Below are positions 9,288 to 17,335 of a DNA stretch of 64,000 nt, piece after piece. Numbering within the stretch: position 1 is the stretch's first letter; each line of letters begins with the position of its first letter. The stretch is taken from assembly GCF_038624605.1 (NCBI RefSeq), contig NZ_CP152020.1, positions 1,977,312 through 2,041,311 on the forward strand, in the 5' to 3' direction. The notes beneath the pieces are model-generated. The model worked only from the letters and a program-made list of their open reading frames with translations. It was not told the DNA's origin and ran no database searches. Source of the stretch: Psychrobacillus sp. FSL K6-4046 (GTDB taxonomy: Bacteria; Bacillota; Bacilli; Bacillales_A; Planococcaceae). Both the position numbers and the translations under genes were made by a program.

Positions 9288-11996
9288 TTAAGCTTCTAGC
9301 ATTTTGTTACGTAATACCATTTGAAGGATACCACCATGACGGTAGTAATCTACCTCAACCTCTGAATCGAAACGAGCAAGCACGTTGAATTCTTTTACAG
9401 AACCATCTTCAGCTTTAGCTGTTACTTTCAGAATATCACGAGGTTTAACTCCTTCAGCAATGTTAATGCTGATTTCCTCTTTACCAGTCAATCCTAAAGT
9501 TTCAGCATTTTCTCCTGGTAAGAAGTTAAGTGGTAGAACACCCATCATTACAAGATTTGAACGGTGAATACGCTCAAAGCTTTCTGTAATAACAGCTTTA
9601 ATACCTAAAAGATTTGTTCCTTTTGCTGCCCAGTCACGAGATGATCCCATCCCGTAATCTTTTCCGCCGATTACTACTAAACCAGTACCTTCTTCTTGGT
9701 ACTTCATAGCAGCATCATAGATAGACATGATTTCGCCCGTTGGCCAGTAAGTAGTGTATCCACCTTCTGTACCAGGAGCAATTTGGTTACGGATACGGAT
9801 ATTAGCGAATGTACCACGCATCATTACTTCATGGTTACCACGACGTGAACCGTATGAGTTGAAATCACGAATTTCTACTCCATTCTCACGCAAGTATTTA
9901 CCTGCTGGTGTATCTTTACCGATAGCACCTGCTGGAGAGATATGGTCAGTTGTAATAGAGTCACCGAATTTCGCAACTACGCGAAGTCCAGCAAGCGTTT
10001 CAATTGAACCTGGCTCCTTAGATAATCCTTGGAAGAATGGTGGGTTTTGAATATAAGTTGATTTGTCATCAAATGAATACAATGATTCAGTTGAAGTTTC
10101 AATAGCATTCCAAGCTTCGTTTTCATCAAATACGCGTGCATATTCTTTTTGGAATAGCTCACGAGTAACTACTTTAGAAAGCACTTGGTTAACTTCTTCA
10201 GTTGAAGGCCAAATATCAGCAAAGTATACTTCGTTACCATCTGCGTCTTTACCAAATGAATCTTTTTGAAGATCGATGTCAACAGTACCTGCAAGAGCAT
10301 AAGCCACTACTAATGGTGGTGAAGCTAAGTAGTTAGCTTTTACTAATGGATGTACACGACCTTCAAAGTTACGGTTACCAGAAAGAACAGAAGTTACGAA
10401 AAGATCTTCGTCAATGATTGCTTTCTCGATTTCTGGTAATAATGGACCAGAGTTACCGATACATGTTGTACAGCCGTATCCAACTGTGTTAAATCCGATT
10501 TCATCAAGGAATTTGTCTAGTCCTGAATCTTGTAAATAACCAGTAACAACCTTAGAACCTGGTGCTAATGAAGTTTTTACGTAAGCAGGAACTTTCAATC
10601 CTTTTTCTACTGCTTTTTTCGCAACTAAACCAGCTGCAAGCATTACATATGGGTTAGATGTGTTTGTACAAGAAGTGATTGCAGCAATAGCTACAGCACC
10701 AGTTGGCATAACAACATCTCTGTCTTCAAATTTAACAGTTGCAGATTTATCAAATTCTTTCTCTGATAATCCGAAGCCTTGTGTACCTTGAGGAGCTACT
10801 ACGCTTTCACGGTAACGAGATTTCATATCAGTAAGAGGAATTAAATCTTGTGGACGTTTTGGTCCTGAAAGGTTAGCTTGGATATCTCCAAGGTCAATTT
10901 CAATTACATCTGTATAAACAGGCTCTAGAGCTGGATCAAAGAACATGTCATTTGCTTTTAGGTAAGCTTCAACTACTTCGATATGCTCTTCTTCACGGCC
11001 AGTTAGACGCAAGTATTCAAGAGATTCTTCATCAATTGCGAAGTACCCACATGTTGCACCATATTCTGGAGCCATATTAGCGATTGTTGCACGGTCAGCA
11101 AGTGGTAATTTAGATACACCAGGACCAAAGAACTCAACAAATTTACCAACAACACCGCGTTGACGAAGTACTTGAGTAACTTTAAGCGCTAAGTCAGTTG
11201 CAGTAGTTCCGTTTGGAAGATCTCCTACTAATTTTACCCCGATAACTTCTGGGATTGGGAAATAAGAAGGTTGACCAAGCATTCCTGCTTCAGCTTCGAT
11301 ACCACCTACACCCCATCCAAGTACACCAAGACCATTGATCATTGTTGTATGTGAATCAGTACCTACTACTGAATCTGGGAATGTTTCTAGTGTTCCGTCA
11401 GCACTTTCGTTCACATGAACGATTGGTGCTAAGTACTCTAGGTTAACTTGGTGAACGATACCAGTTGCTGGAGGTACAGCACGGAAGTTATCGTATGAAG
11501 TTTGTGCCCATTTCAAGAAATTGTAGCGTTCTGCATTACGTTCAAACTCAAGATCCATGTTTGCTTGTAAAGCTGATGCCGTACCGTATTTATCTACTTG
11601 TACGGAGTGGTCGATAACAAGGTCAACTGGAATAGCAGGGTTGATTTTATCTGGATTTCCGCCCATTTCGTTCATCGCAGAACGTAATGCTGCTAAATCA
11701 ACTACTACTGGTACTCCTGTGAAATCTTGTAGGACAACTCGAGAAGGCTTAAATGGAACCTCTGCTTCTGGATCCGCATCTTTACCCCATTTTGCTAATT
11801 GTTCAACGTGCTCATCTTTAATTACATATCCATCATGTTGACGTAACACAGACTCTAGTAATACTTTAATTGAGTATGGTAGACGTGATACGTTTGCAAT
11901 TCCTGCTTCTTCTAAAGCAGCTAAACGATAATAAGTATATTCTTTTCCATTTAGCGTGAAAGAAGTACGGCTATTGTGTAAGCTATCTTTTGCCAT
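9288..11996 (-). CDS. acnA: Aconitate hydratase A
   Basis: 902 residues, the normal length of bacterial AcnA/CitB. It isomerises citrate to isocitrate in the TCA cycle in the cytoplasm and, in Bacillus, can bind RNA when its cluster is lost. The three [4Fe-4S] ligands are C443 ([10 protein letters not shown]), C509 and C512 ([12 protein letters not shown]); [20 protein letters not shown] and [10 protein letters not shown] are further active-site signatures. ATG start with TTAGGAGG. The upstream region carries a CcpC-type dyad and half-site placed as in B. subtilis citB, so citrate-responsive repression is likely. Its own terminator follows. The neighbourhood with ccdA, yneI, ccdC and yneK is conserved in Bacillus. 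Confidence 0.98.
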   Translation of the reverse strand: MAKDSLHNSRTSFTLNGKEYTYYRLAALEEAGIANVSRLPYSIKVLLESVLRQHDGYVIKDEHVEQLAKWGKDADPEAEVPFKPSRVVLQDFTGVPVVVDLAALRSAMNEMGGNPDKINPAIPVDLVIDHSVQVDKYGTASALQANMDLEFERNAERYNFLKWAQTSYDNFRAVPPATGIVHQVNLEYLAPIVHVNESADGTLETFPDSVVGTDSHTTMINGLGVLGWGVGGIEAEAGMLGQPSYFPIPEVIGVKLVGDLPNGTTATDLALKVTQVLRQRGVVGKFVEFFGPGVSKLPLADRATIANMAPEYGATCGYFAIDEESLEYLRLTGREEEHIEVVEAYLKANDMFFDPALEPVYTDVIEIDLGDIQANLSGPKRPQDLIPLTDMKSRYRESVVAPQGTQGFGLSEKEFDKSATVKFEDRDVVMPTGAVAIAAITSCTNTSNPYVMLAAGLVAKKAVEKGLKVPAYVKTSLAPGSKVVTGYLQDSGLDKFLDEIGFNTVGYGCTTCIGNSGPLLPEIEKAIIDEDLFVTSVLSGNRNFEGRVHPLVKANYLASPPLVVAYALAGTVDIDLQKDSFGKDADGNEVYFADIWPSTEEVNQVLSKVVTRELFQKEYARVFDENEAWNAIETSTESLYSFDDKSTYIQNPPFFQGLSKEPGSIETLAGLRVVAKFGDSITTDHISPAGAIGKDTPAGKYLRENGVEIRDFNSYGSRRGNHEVMMRGTFANIRIRNQIAPGTEGGYTTYWPTGEIMSIYDAAMKYQEEGTGLVVIGGKDYGMGSSRDWAAKGTNLLGIKAVITESFERIHRSNLVMMGVLPLNFLPGENAETLGLTGKEEISINIAEGVKPRDILKVTAKAEDGSVKEFNVLARFDSEVEVDYYRHGGILQMVLRNKMLEA

Positions 11997-12056
11997 TTGT
12001 ATTCCTCCTAATATCTATTGAAAAGACTCTATTCAAGTAACTTTTCTCCACCATTA

Positions 12057-12085
12057 ATCATAACTTAACTCTAGCGATAAGTAAA
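12057..12085 (-). promoter_or_regulatory. Candidate aconitase promoter
   Basis: On the minus strand, TTTACT (12080-12085) and TATGAT (12057-12062) are 17 bases apart, which would start transcription near 12050. The half-site TTAT/ATAA at 12077-12080 overlaps the -35 end, at about -27 to -30. Confidence 0.65.
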
Positions 12086-12108
12086 TTACATTAAAATTAT
12101 TATAAGTA

Positions 12109-12123
12109 ATAATTAATTCTTAT
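12109..12123 (-). promoter_or_regulatory. CcpC operator dyad (ATAA-N7-TTAT) upstream of aconitase
   Basis: ATAATTAATTCTTAT is a perfect ATAA-N7-TTAT dyad. Its centre, 12116, is 66 bases upstream of the start site inferred from the promoter; the second half-site is near -27. CcpC of B. subtilis represses citB from a dyad at -66 and a half-site at -27, so the arrangement matches. The dyad overlaps the stop of the DinB gene. Confidence 0.75.
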
Positions 12124-12616
12124 GACCTTTTATCTTTTTAATAGTTTTCTCTAATTGCTTTAAATGTCTTTTTTCATGTAAACCAACGAATGGAAACCAC
12201 TGTACAAGTGGTACCCTGCCGAATAAAGGATGCTTTAGTGACTTATCTTGAAAAACTTGATAATCATTATTAGCATATACTTTTAATAATTCCATTCTAG
12301 CTGCATGTAATTGACTTTTCATCACCTCTTTTGTCTCGTAATCTGGCTTCGGCACGGTATACTTTGGCGCCTTAACTTTGATCAAACGAAGGGTCGAAAC
12401 CTGAATCGGCTTTTTTTTCGCATGCGGACTATTAGGATCAGCTAACTCCGACTTAATCCCTTTTACAATCGTATTCTCCATTTTAACCAAATGTTCCATA
12501 ATCTCTTTTGGTGACCAAGAGTTTTGATCAGGTTTTCGATTGAACTCCTCCTCGCTTAATGAATCTACAAGTCTAAAAAGCTCTGCACGTATTGTATTGT
12601 TTTTTTCAAGAAACAT
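12113..12616 (-). CDS. DinB family protein (YfiT/DinB_2 type)
   Basis: 167 residues of a four-helix-bundle DinB-type protein. The metal-ligand triad is H42 (EIMEHLVKME), H147 and H151 (GLHEKRHLKQLE). Family members are putative metal-dependent transferases, some of them thiol (bacillithiol)-dependent S-transferases; the role here is unknown. ATG start. It is followed 116 bp later by the aconitase gene on the same strand, with the aconitase operator overlapping its stop codon. Confidence 0.85.
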   Translation of the reverse strand: MFLEKNNTIRAELFRLVDSLSEEEFNRKPDQNSWSPKEIMEHLVKMENTIVKGIKSELADPNSPHAKKKPIQVSTLRLIKVKAPKYTVPKPDYETKEVMKSQLHAARMELLKVYANNDYQVFQDKSLKHPLFGRVPLVQWFPFVGLHEKRHLKQLEKTIKKIKGHKN

Positions 12617-12774
12617 TATTTACCTCCACTACACTATGTTTTGTTTATATCTATTCTTATACCCACTATACAACCTTGCAATCTAATTTCTTTTCTCTCT
12701 TTATACTTCACTTATTTTACTTCTGATATCTATGTACTTTTCAAAAGTTGAATTAATTGTTTCCCTTTCGTATG

Positions 12775-12974
12775 ATCGGACACGCTTGGTATTGGTATGC
12801 GATTAAGGCAATCACCATGGAAACACTATTATTTGGTTTTTATTAGAATGGCCTGTTAATCGTTTTCTGTTCCATAGTTGAGTCCTTTTATAGAAGTCGG
12901 TAACCGATTATCCTAGTGTTTTTCATTATACTCTTTGAAACTATATTGAGAAATATGATTATGTTATTTTAGCT
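12775..12974 (+). pseudogene. Possible remnant of a membrane protein gene
   Basis: In one plus-strand frame the gap 12617-13061 reads like an aromatic-rich membrane protein (IGHAWYWYAIKAITMETLLF) interrupted by in-frame stops near 12844, 12901 and 12972. No start signal is visible. This may be chance; there is no recognised homologue. The rest of the gap shows no gene. Confidence 0.22.
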
Positions 12975-13061
12975 TGTGTGTTTCTAAGTATGTTACTCAA
13001 GAAGTAAATCATGAATTTTACGGGAAAATAAAGACGGAATATTTAAATTAAAAAGCAAGAG

Positions 13062-13087
13062 GTTTAACGTCTTCTCATGTTGGCTAT
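13062..13087 (+). promoter_or_regulatory. Candidate sigma-B (general stress) promoter
   Basis: GTTTAA - 14 bases - GGCTAT fits the Bacillus sigma-B consensus GTTTAA-N12/14-GGGTAT with one mismatch. It ends 46 bases before the start of a GlsB/YeaQ-type stress gene, a common target class. Confidence 0.65.
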
Positions 13088-13133
13088 ACAAAGAGTGTAA
13101 TCGAATAATAATTATTTGAGGAGATGAAAGTAA

Positions 13134-13382
13134 ATGGGACTAATTTTATACTTAATAATCGGTGGAATCATCGGTTGGCTAGCAGGACTAATTCTTGGTA
13201 AGGATATCCCTGGTGGAATTATAGGAAACATTGTAGCTGGTATCATCGGTGCTTGGATCGGTGGAATGATTTTCCCTGATATGGGACCAGTAATTTGGGA
13301 CATGGCAATTATTCCAGCTTTAATCGGTGCTATTATCCTAGTTGCTATTTTAAGTTTAATCTTGAAAAGTATGCGTAAATAA
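13134..13382 (+). CDS. GlsB/YeaQ/YmgE family stress-response membrane protein
   Basis: 82 residues, very Gly/Ile rich, with three hydrophobic segments (LILYLIIGGIIGWLAGLILG; glycine-zipper middle; C-terminal LIGAIILVAILSLILK). This is the transglycosylase-associated small membrane protein family, induced by envelope or general stress in many bacteria; molecular function is unknown. A TGAGGAG ribosome site precedes the ATG. A sigma-B-like promoter lies upstream and a terminator downstream, so it is a single-gene unit. Confidence 0.9.
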   Translation: MGLILYLIIGGIIGWLAGLILGKDIPGGIIGNIVAGIIGAWIGGMIFPDMGPVIWDMAIIPALIGAIILVAILSLILKSMRK

Positions 13383-13420
13383 TTTTAATGAAGTTAACAC
13401 TGATTTAAAAAATTATTTCT

Positions 13421-13482
13421 AAAAAAAGAGACTGCCCCAACCTTTGATTAATATCAAAAATTGGAGGCAGCCTCTTTTTTTG
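13421..13482 (+). terminator. Terminator after the GlsB-like gene
   Basis: AAAAGAGACTGCC pairs with GGCAGCCTCTTTT across a loop, followed by T7. Confidence 0.85.
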
Positions 13483-13555
13483 TGAATTTAAAACCTAAGG
13501 AAGGTTAAAATAGTTTGATTGGAACTTGAGCAGAAAGGTCACTCTAATTAGTCCA

Positions 13556-13600
13556 TAAAAAAACCTATTAAAAACTCCAAGGAATCTTTAATAGGTTTTA
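13556..13600 (-). terminator. Terminator of the Sco gene
   Basis: On the minus strand AAAACCTATTAAA and TTTAATAGGTTTT form a 13-base stem followed by a T run, 10 bases after the sco stop. Confidence 0.85.
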
Positions 13601-13609
13601 AGTATGAAT

Positions 13610-14197
13610 TTATTTACCTTCTTCAATCAATGTTTCCATGTCAATTACAATTTCTTCTTTAGGTACGTCTTCGAATCCGGTGTAATTTTTAACTGCAACA
13701 CCGTTTTGATCGATCAAATAAAAACGAGATCCGTGAATTACTTGGTCATCATTTGGATTATTTCGAACGAGTGCTTTAAACGATTGCTCGGCAAATTGGG
13801 AGATATATTCCTGAGAATAACCAGTTAAAAGCTCCCAGTTACTTTGATCAGGCACTTCAAACATGTCCAAGTATTCTTGTAAAACTTCCGGCGTATCCAC
13901 CTCAGGGTCTACACTGAATCCCACAATTTTATAATCCTCTATACCTTTATCCTTTAGCATTCCTTGTATTTCTGCAAGATTAAAGGTCATTGGCGGACAA
14001 ATTGTTTCACAATTCGTAAAGATAAAAGTAGCCAACCAAACCGTTCCCTTTAAATCCTCTAAAGAAGTTTCTTCGCCTCGTTGATTGTCAAACTCAAATT
14101 CTTCTATTTCCCAGTTTGTTTGGGCTTTAAAGTCACTGCTTCCACAACCTGCTAGTACCAATAAGCTTATCATTATAATACCCAATATTTTTTTCAT
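13610..14197 (-). CDS. SCO1/SenC family copper-binding lipoprotein
   Basis: 195 residues. A lipoprotein signal with lipobox LAGC places it on the outer face of the membrane (Cys18). The thioredoxin-like domain has the copper/redox motif C63-E-T-I-C67 and the distal ligand H155 (VIHGSRFYLID), the complete Sco set. Sco proteins deliver copper to, or reduce, the CuA site of cytochrome c oxidase. The presence of ccdA, ccdC and yneI about 2-3 kb away fits a respiratory assembly neighbourhood. It has its own terminator and is monocistronic. Confidence 0.93.
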   Translation of the reverse strand: MKKILGIIMISLLVLAGCGSSDFKAQTNWEIEEFEFDNQRGEETSLEDLKGTVWLATFIFTNCETICPPMTFNLAEIQGMLKDKGIEDYKIVGFSVDPEVDTPEVLQEYLDMFEVPDQSNWELLTGYSQEYISQFAEQSFKALVRNNPNDDQVIHGSRFYLIDQNGVAVKNYTGFEDVPKEEIVIDMETLIEEGK

Positions 14198-14290
14198 TGT
14201 ATGACTCCTTTATAACATCCTAGCCTAATCTTAACCAATGTGGATATTGCGTTCAACTACTCTGTCTTTTAGATTTCAACAGTTTTGTGT

Positions 14291-14419
14291 CTATACATTG
14301 CTCAAGGATAACAGTGCATTTTTAATTTCTTCAAGCTTGCTCTCTACTCTGTGCATTAAATAGAATGACACAAAAATAGGAAAGCCTACATCTTGAATAA
14401 CTGAAAGCCACTGGTCCAT
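14291..14419 (-). CDS. YvrJ family small protein
   Basis: 42 residues, MDQWLSVIQD VGFPIFVSFY followed by LMHRVESKLEEIKNALLSL: one membrane helix with the conserved GFPIxVxxYLxxRxExKL motif of YvrJ proteins, resembling phage BhlA/UviB-type holin-like peptides. The start was moved to the ATG at 14417-14419, 8 bases after AAAGGAGG; the longer frame upstream has no ribosome site. A second YvrJ gene lies at 40826. It follows the DUF1659-DUF2922 pair, but a hairpin terminator intervenes. Function unknown. Confidence 0.8.
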   Translation of the reverse strand: MDQWLSVIQDVGFPIFVSFYLMHRVESKLEEIKNALLSLSNV

Positions 14420-14536
14420 AGGGATAACCTCCTTTTCATCTTCTCCAAAAGTACAAGCGACTATAACACTATTTACTAGAAGATCCAAGCCATTTTTCAA
14501 ACATGCTCTCTGCTATTTTTCCAATCTCCGGTTCAA

Positions 14537-14574
14537 AATTGAAAAGGTATTAAGAGCTGTTCTCTCTTAATACC
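14537..14574 (-). terminator. Hairpin between DUF2922 and YvrJ genes
   Basis: Perfect 11-base stem GGTATTAAGAG/CTCTTAATACC with a 7-base loop, then TTTTCAATTTT on the minus strand. It may end or attenuate the DUF1659-DUF2922 message before the YvrJ gene. Confidence 0.75.
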
Positions 14575-14586
14575 CCCCTAACCATG

Positions 14587-14799
14587 TTAGATTATAGAAT
14601 TGACATTACGTTCCACAACTTTAGCACCTTTAATACCGCTTAGACTAAAGCTATCTACATGAAAAGTGTTGCTGTTAATGAGTGATTGCATCCCTGCTTC
14701 TATTTCCTCACGAGTTAGATTTTCGCGAGGCTCGTCTACTGATAAGGTCAATTCCTTTCCATTATCTGTTTCAAATTGAAGTTGTAATGTTTTAGCCAT
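14587..14799 (-). CDS. DUF2922 family protein
   Basis: 70 residues starting MAKTLQLQFETDNGKELTLS and containing LTREEIEAGMQSLINSNTF, typical of DUF2922. Family members are short, cytoplasmic and almost always encoded beside DUF1659 and YvrJ proteins in Bacillales; the role is unknown. GGGAGG ribosome site precedes the ATG. It starts 18 bases after the DUF1659 stop, so the two are co-transcribed. Confidence 0.85.
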   Translation of the reverse strand: MAKTLQLQFETDNGKELTLSVDEPRENLTREEIEAGMQSLINSNTFHVDSFSLSGIKGAKVVERNVNSII

Positions 14800-14817
14800 G
14801 TTTTACCCTCCCTATTT

Positions 14818-15033
14818 TTAGTTTAAATTAGATGTTTGTACTTTCTCTGCTATGATAAATGGACTTGCGGATAAGCCTGAGAGAATTATTACCGCAGCTT
14901 CTAATTGGTCTGCAGTAGCACTAGCTTTTACATTTCGATACGTTTTTGACTTTGTTTTTAACTTACCATTTTCACCCATACCAGCTTCAAAAGTAATTCT
15001 TAATACGGAATGCTTGTGTTCTAAATTAGCCAT
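14818..15033 (-). CDS. DUF1659 family protein
   Basis: 71 residues, MANLEHKHSVLRITFEAG..., containing KSKTYRNVKASATADQLEAA, typical of DUF1659. Start set at the ATG 15031-15033, 6-7 bases after GGGAGGTG; the longer frame would begin with the GTG inside that ribosome site. First gene of the DUF1659-DUF2922(-YvrJ) cluster, divergent from the YneK gene. Function unknown. Confidence 0.85.
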   Translation of the reverse strand: MANLEHKHSVLRITFEAGMGENGKLKTKSKTYRNVKASATADQLEAAVIILSGLSASPFIIAEKVQTSNLN

Positions 15034-15149
15034 CTGAATCACCTCCCTTCACTCTCTATATAGAAAGTTTTTACTCGAAAGGATACATTCCTGATGAAAA
15101 ATTATTTCAAACACCTTATACTAATAGATAGAAGAATGAGGTGAAGAGA

Positions 15150-15611
15150 TTGTTAGAAGGATGGTTTATGTGGTTTATACTTTTTTGGGTTGTTGTCTTA
15201 GTGTCTTTGATGGGAATAGGCGGATTTTTCATGTTCCGAAAGTTCCTCAAATCGATGCCTAAAAGAGATGGTAAATCTGATCTCGACTGGGAAGAATATT
15301 ATGTAGATAAAACGATACACCTATGGAACGATGAACAAAAAGCTTTGTTAAATGAGCTAGTTACTCCAGTACCTGATTTATTCAGACCTGTTGCAAAACA
15401 AAAAATAGCTGGGAAAATTGGAGAAATTGCTTTAAAAGAAAATGCCAAGGCTATCACACAGGAACTGTTGATACGTGGCTATATCATCGCTACTCCTAAA
15501 AGAGATCATAAGTTTTTACGTAAGAAACTCAAGGAAATGGAAGTAGATGTTTCACCATTTGAAAAGTATTTTGCTTTGTCAGAGGATCGAAAAAAAACGA
15601 GCACCCCTTAA
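15150..15611 (+). CDS. yneK: YneK-like protein, DUF2621
   Basis: 153 residues: one N-terminal membrane helix (FILFWVVVLVSLMGIGGFFM) and a conserved cytoplasmic part with DLDWEEYYVDKTIHLW and ELVTPVPDLFRPVAKQKIAG, the DUF2621 signature. B. subtilis yneK sits in the same ccdA-yneI-yneJ-yneK cluster upstream of citB, so this is probably its orthologue. The start is taken as TTG 15150, 6 bases after GAGGTG; the alternative GTG 15141 lies inside the ribosome site. Its direction is opposite to ccdC here. Function unknown. Confidence 0.75.
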   Translation: MLEGWFMWFILFWVVVLVSLMGIGGFFMFRKFLKSMPKRDGKSDLDWEEYYVDKTIHLWNDEQKALLNELVTPVPDLFRPVAKQKIAGKIGEIALKENAKAITQELLIRGYIIATPKRDHKFLRKKLKEMEVDVSPFEKYFALSEDRKKTSTP

Positions 15612-15630
15612 AAAGGATGCTCGTTTTTAT
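15591..15630. terminator. Bidirectional terminator between YneK and CcdC genes
   Basis: AAAACGAGCAcCC and GGaTGCTCGTTTT form a stem with A and T tracts on both sides. It overlaps the 3' ends of both converging genes. Confidence 0.85.
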
Positions 15631-16112
15631 ATTGGCTGTTTTTGCATTTTCTTAAACTGTATGAACATTGCAATTCTCCAAGGGACAATCATCCCAAATG
15701 CTAAAATCCAAAACATTCCACTTAATGCTCCCACATCGATTGTAGAGCTAAGAACAATCTTGCCAACTAAACGAATGATTAAAAGCCCGATTAATATGAA
15801 GATGAATGCTTTTGACTGTTTCAGATAGATTTCTCCATCCTTATGCTCAAACTTAGACGTCCATATCAGAACGATAGAAAATAACATTCCGATTAACAAA
15901 GCTTCACCTATTTGCGCTAGCGTTACTCGAAAGAAGGGAAACACAAACATTAATGCCCCGGTTGACATAAACAAAGGGGGTAATAATATTTTTTTAGCAC
16001 TTGCTGGTTTTTTTGCTGATTTTGCCCGTAAGGTTGTTACTAGAATTCCCATACCTAGCGCAATGACTGTTGAGACAATGATCATAACATTGGCCGGAAT
16101 ATTTTCTAACAT
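15627..16112 (-). CDS. ccdC: CcdC-like membrane protein (YneJ, DUF1453)
   Basis: 161 residues with four to five hydrophobic helices (IVSTVIALGMGILV; LLPPLFMSTGALMFVFPFF; EALLIGMLFSIVLIW; AFIFILIGLLIIRLVG). The AKSAKKPASAKKILLPPL loop is typical of CcdC. The family lies next to ccdA in Bacillus and is linked to cytochrome c maturation, but its biochemical role is unclear. It follows yneI by 40 bases on the same strand, forming ccdA-yneI-ccdC. Confidence 0.85.
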   Translation of the reverse strand: MLENIPANVMIIVSTVIALGMGILVTTLRAKSAKKPASAKKILLPPLFMSTGALMFVFPFFRVTLAQIGEALLIGMLFSIVLIWTSKFEHKDGEIYLKQSKAFIFILIGLLIIRLVGKIVLSSTIDVGALSGMFWILAFGMIVPWRIAMFIQFKKMQKQPI

Positions 16113-16152
16113 TGGTATTCCCCATATCTTTTAGTTTCTTCATCTTATAGAT

Positions 16153-16518
16153 TTAATATATGTCTGTTACATTGCGTAACACATTGATGAGTTGGTCCGG
16201 ATCAAACGGTTTAGTGATGAAATCCTTTGCTCCGTATTCCAACGCATCGACAATAAGCTTTTGCTGCCCAAGTGCAGTAATCATTACTATCCTGGCTTCT
16301 GGAAATTCAGCAATAATATGCTTTACTGCTTCGAGTCCCGTCATCGTTGGCATAGTAACATCCATTGTGACTACATCTGGTTTTAACTTTCTATATTGCT
16401 CGATAGCCTCAAGCCCATTAGCGGCTTCGCCCACTATCTCAAATGGATGATCATCTAGCATTCGTTTAATCGTTGTACGCATGAATACTGCGTCATCCAC
16501 TACTAAAACTGTCGGCAT
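16153..16518 (-). CDS. yneI: Stand-alone CheY-like response regulator (YneI/CcdB)
   Basis: 121 residues, a receiver domain only: acidic pair D8-D9, phospho-acceptor D53 (VTMDVTMP), T81 and K103 (ITKPF), all as in CheY. There is no output domain, so it must act through protein contacts. B. subtilis YneI (CcdB) sits between ccdA and ccdC in the same order; its role there is dispensable for cytochrome c synthesis. No kinase gene is near. Starts 16 bases after the ccdA stop with AAGGAGG. Confidence 0.9.
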   Translation of the reverse strand: MPTVLVVDDAVFMRTTIKRMLDDHPFEIVGEAANGLEAIEQYRKLKPDVVTMDVTMPTMTGLEAVKHIIAEFPEARIVMITALGQQKLIVDALEYGAKDFITKPFDPDQLINVLRNVTDIY

Positions 16519-16534
16519 ATCGTTGCCTCCTTAT

Positions 16535-17245
16535 TTAAAATCCAGTAAAGTCTCCAAAAATAGGGCTTAATATACGAATTATATAAGTTAATCCGTCGAA
16601 AAACAATAGAATCCCTAAAGCAATCATAATATAGCCACCGACTTTAACAATCAGATTACTATTTTTACGAATCCAGTTCAATCTAGTGATAAAGAAGGAC
16701 AGAACAAAGAATGGGATTGCAAAGCCTAGAACATATGCAAGCATATACCAGACGCCTGAACCAGGATTAGATCCAGCTAGTAATAATACAGACGCTAGAA
16801 TCGGACCGGTACAAGGTTGCCAGCCTGCTGCAAAAGCCATACCTATCAAAAAAGTCCCTAAGTATCCAGATGGTCTGTTTTTAAAATGTAATTTTTTTTC
16901 TTTCATTAAAAATTCCGGTTTAAAAACTCCAACGACTATTAATCCAAATACAACGATAAAAATTGCACCAACTTGACGGATTAAGTCATCATACTGGATA
17001 AAAAATGTACCAATTAACGATGTGGCAAATCCTAATGCGATAAATATAGCAGAGAAACCAAGCAAGAAAAATAATGTATGTAGCATGCCTCTTTTTTGCA
17101 TTAGCTTTTTATCTGTTTTAATTTCTTCTAGTGACATACCAGTTATATAGGATAAAAATGCAGGATACAACGGTAAAGTGCATGGGGAAATAAAGCTTAA
17201 AAACCCAGCACCGAACGCCAGTAGTAAGTTAAGATCTGTACTCAC
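16535..17245 (-). CDS. ccdA: CcdA cytochrome c biogenesis protein (thiol electron carrier across the membrane)
   Basis: 236 residues with six predicted membrane helices. The two redox cysteines are in [13 protein letters not shown] (first helix) and [13 protein letters not shown] (fourth helix), the CcdA hallmarks. CcdA passes electrons from thioredoxin to extracytoplasmic thiol proteins such as ResA, for haem attachment to cytochrome c and for spore maturation. The start is taken as GTG 17243-17245 ([14 protein letters not shown]), 6 bases after AAGGAAG; the longer frame begins with a TTG inside the ribosome site region. First gene of ccdA-yneI-ccdC. Confidence 0.93.
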   Translation of the reverse strand: MSTDLNLLLAFGAGFLSFISPCTLPLYPAFLSYITGMSLEEIKTDKKLMQKRGMLHTLFFLLGFSAIFIALGFATSLIGTFFIQYDDLIRQVGAIFIVVFGLIVVGVFKPEFLMKEKKLHFKNRPSGYLGTFLIGMAFAAGWQPCTGPILASVLLLAGSNPGSGVWYMLAYVLGFAIPFFVLSFFITRLNWIRKNSNLIVKVGGYIMIALGILLFFDGLTYIIRILSPIFGDFTGF

Positions 17246-17335
17246 GGCAGTCTTCCTTTCCAAATTACTGTTCCTATCGTATCAAATTTCCTTAACTTTT
17301 ACCCTATTAAAGCTTGTGACAGCTTTTTGAATTTT

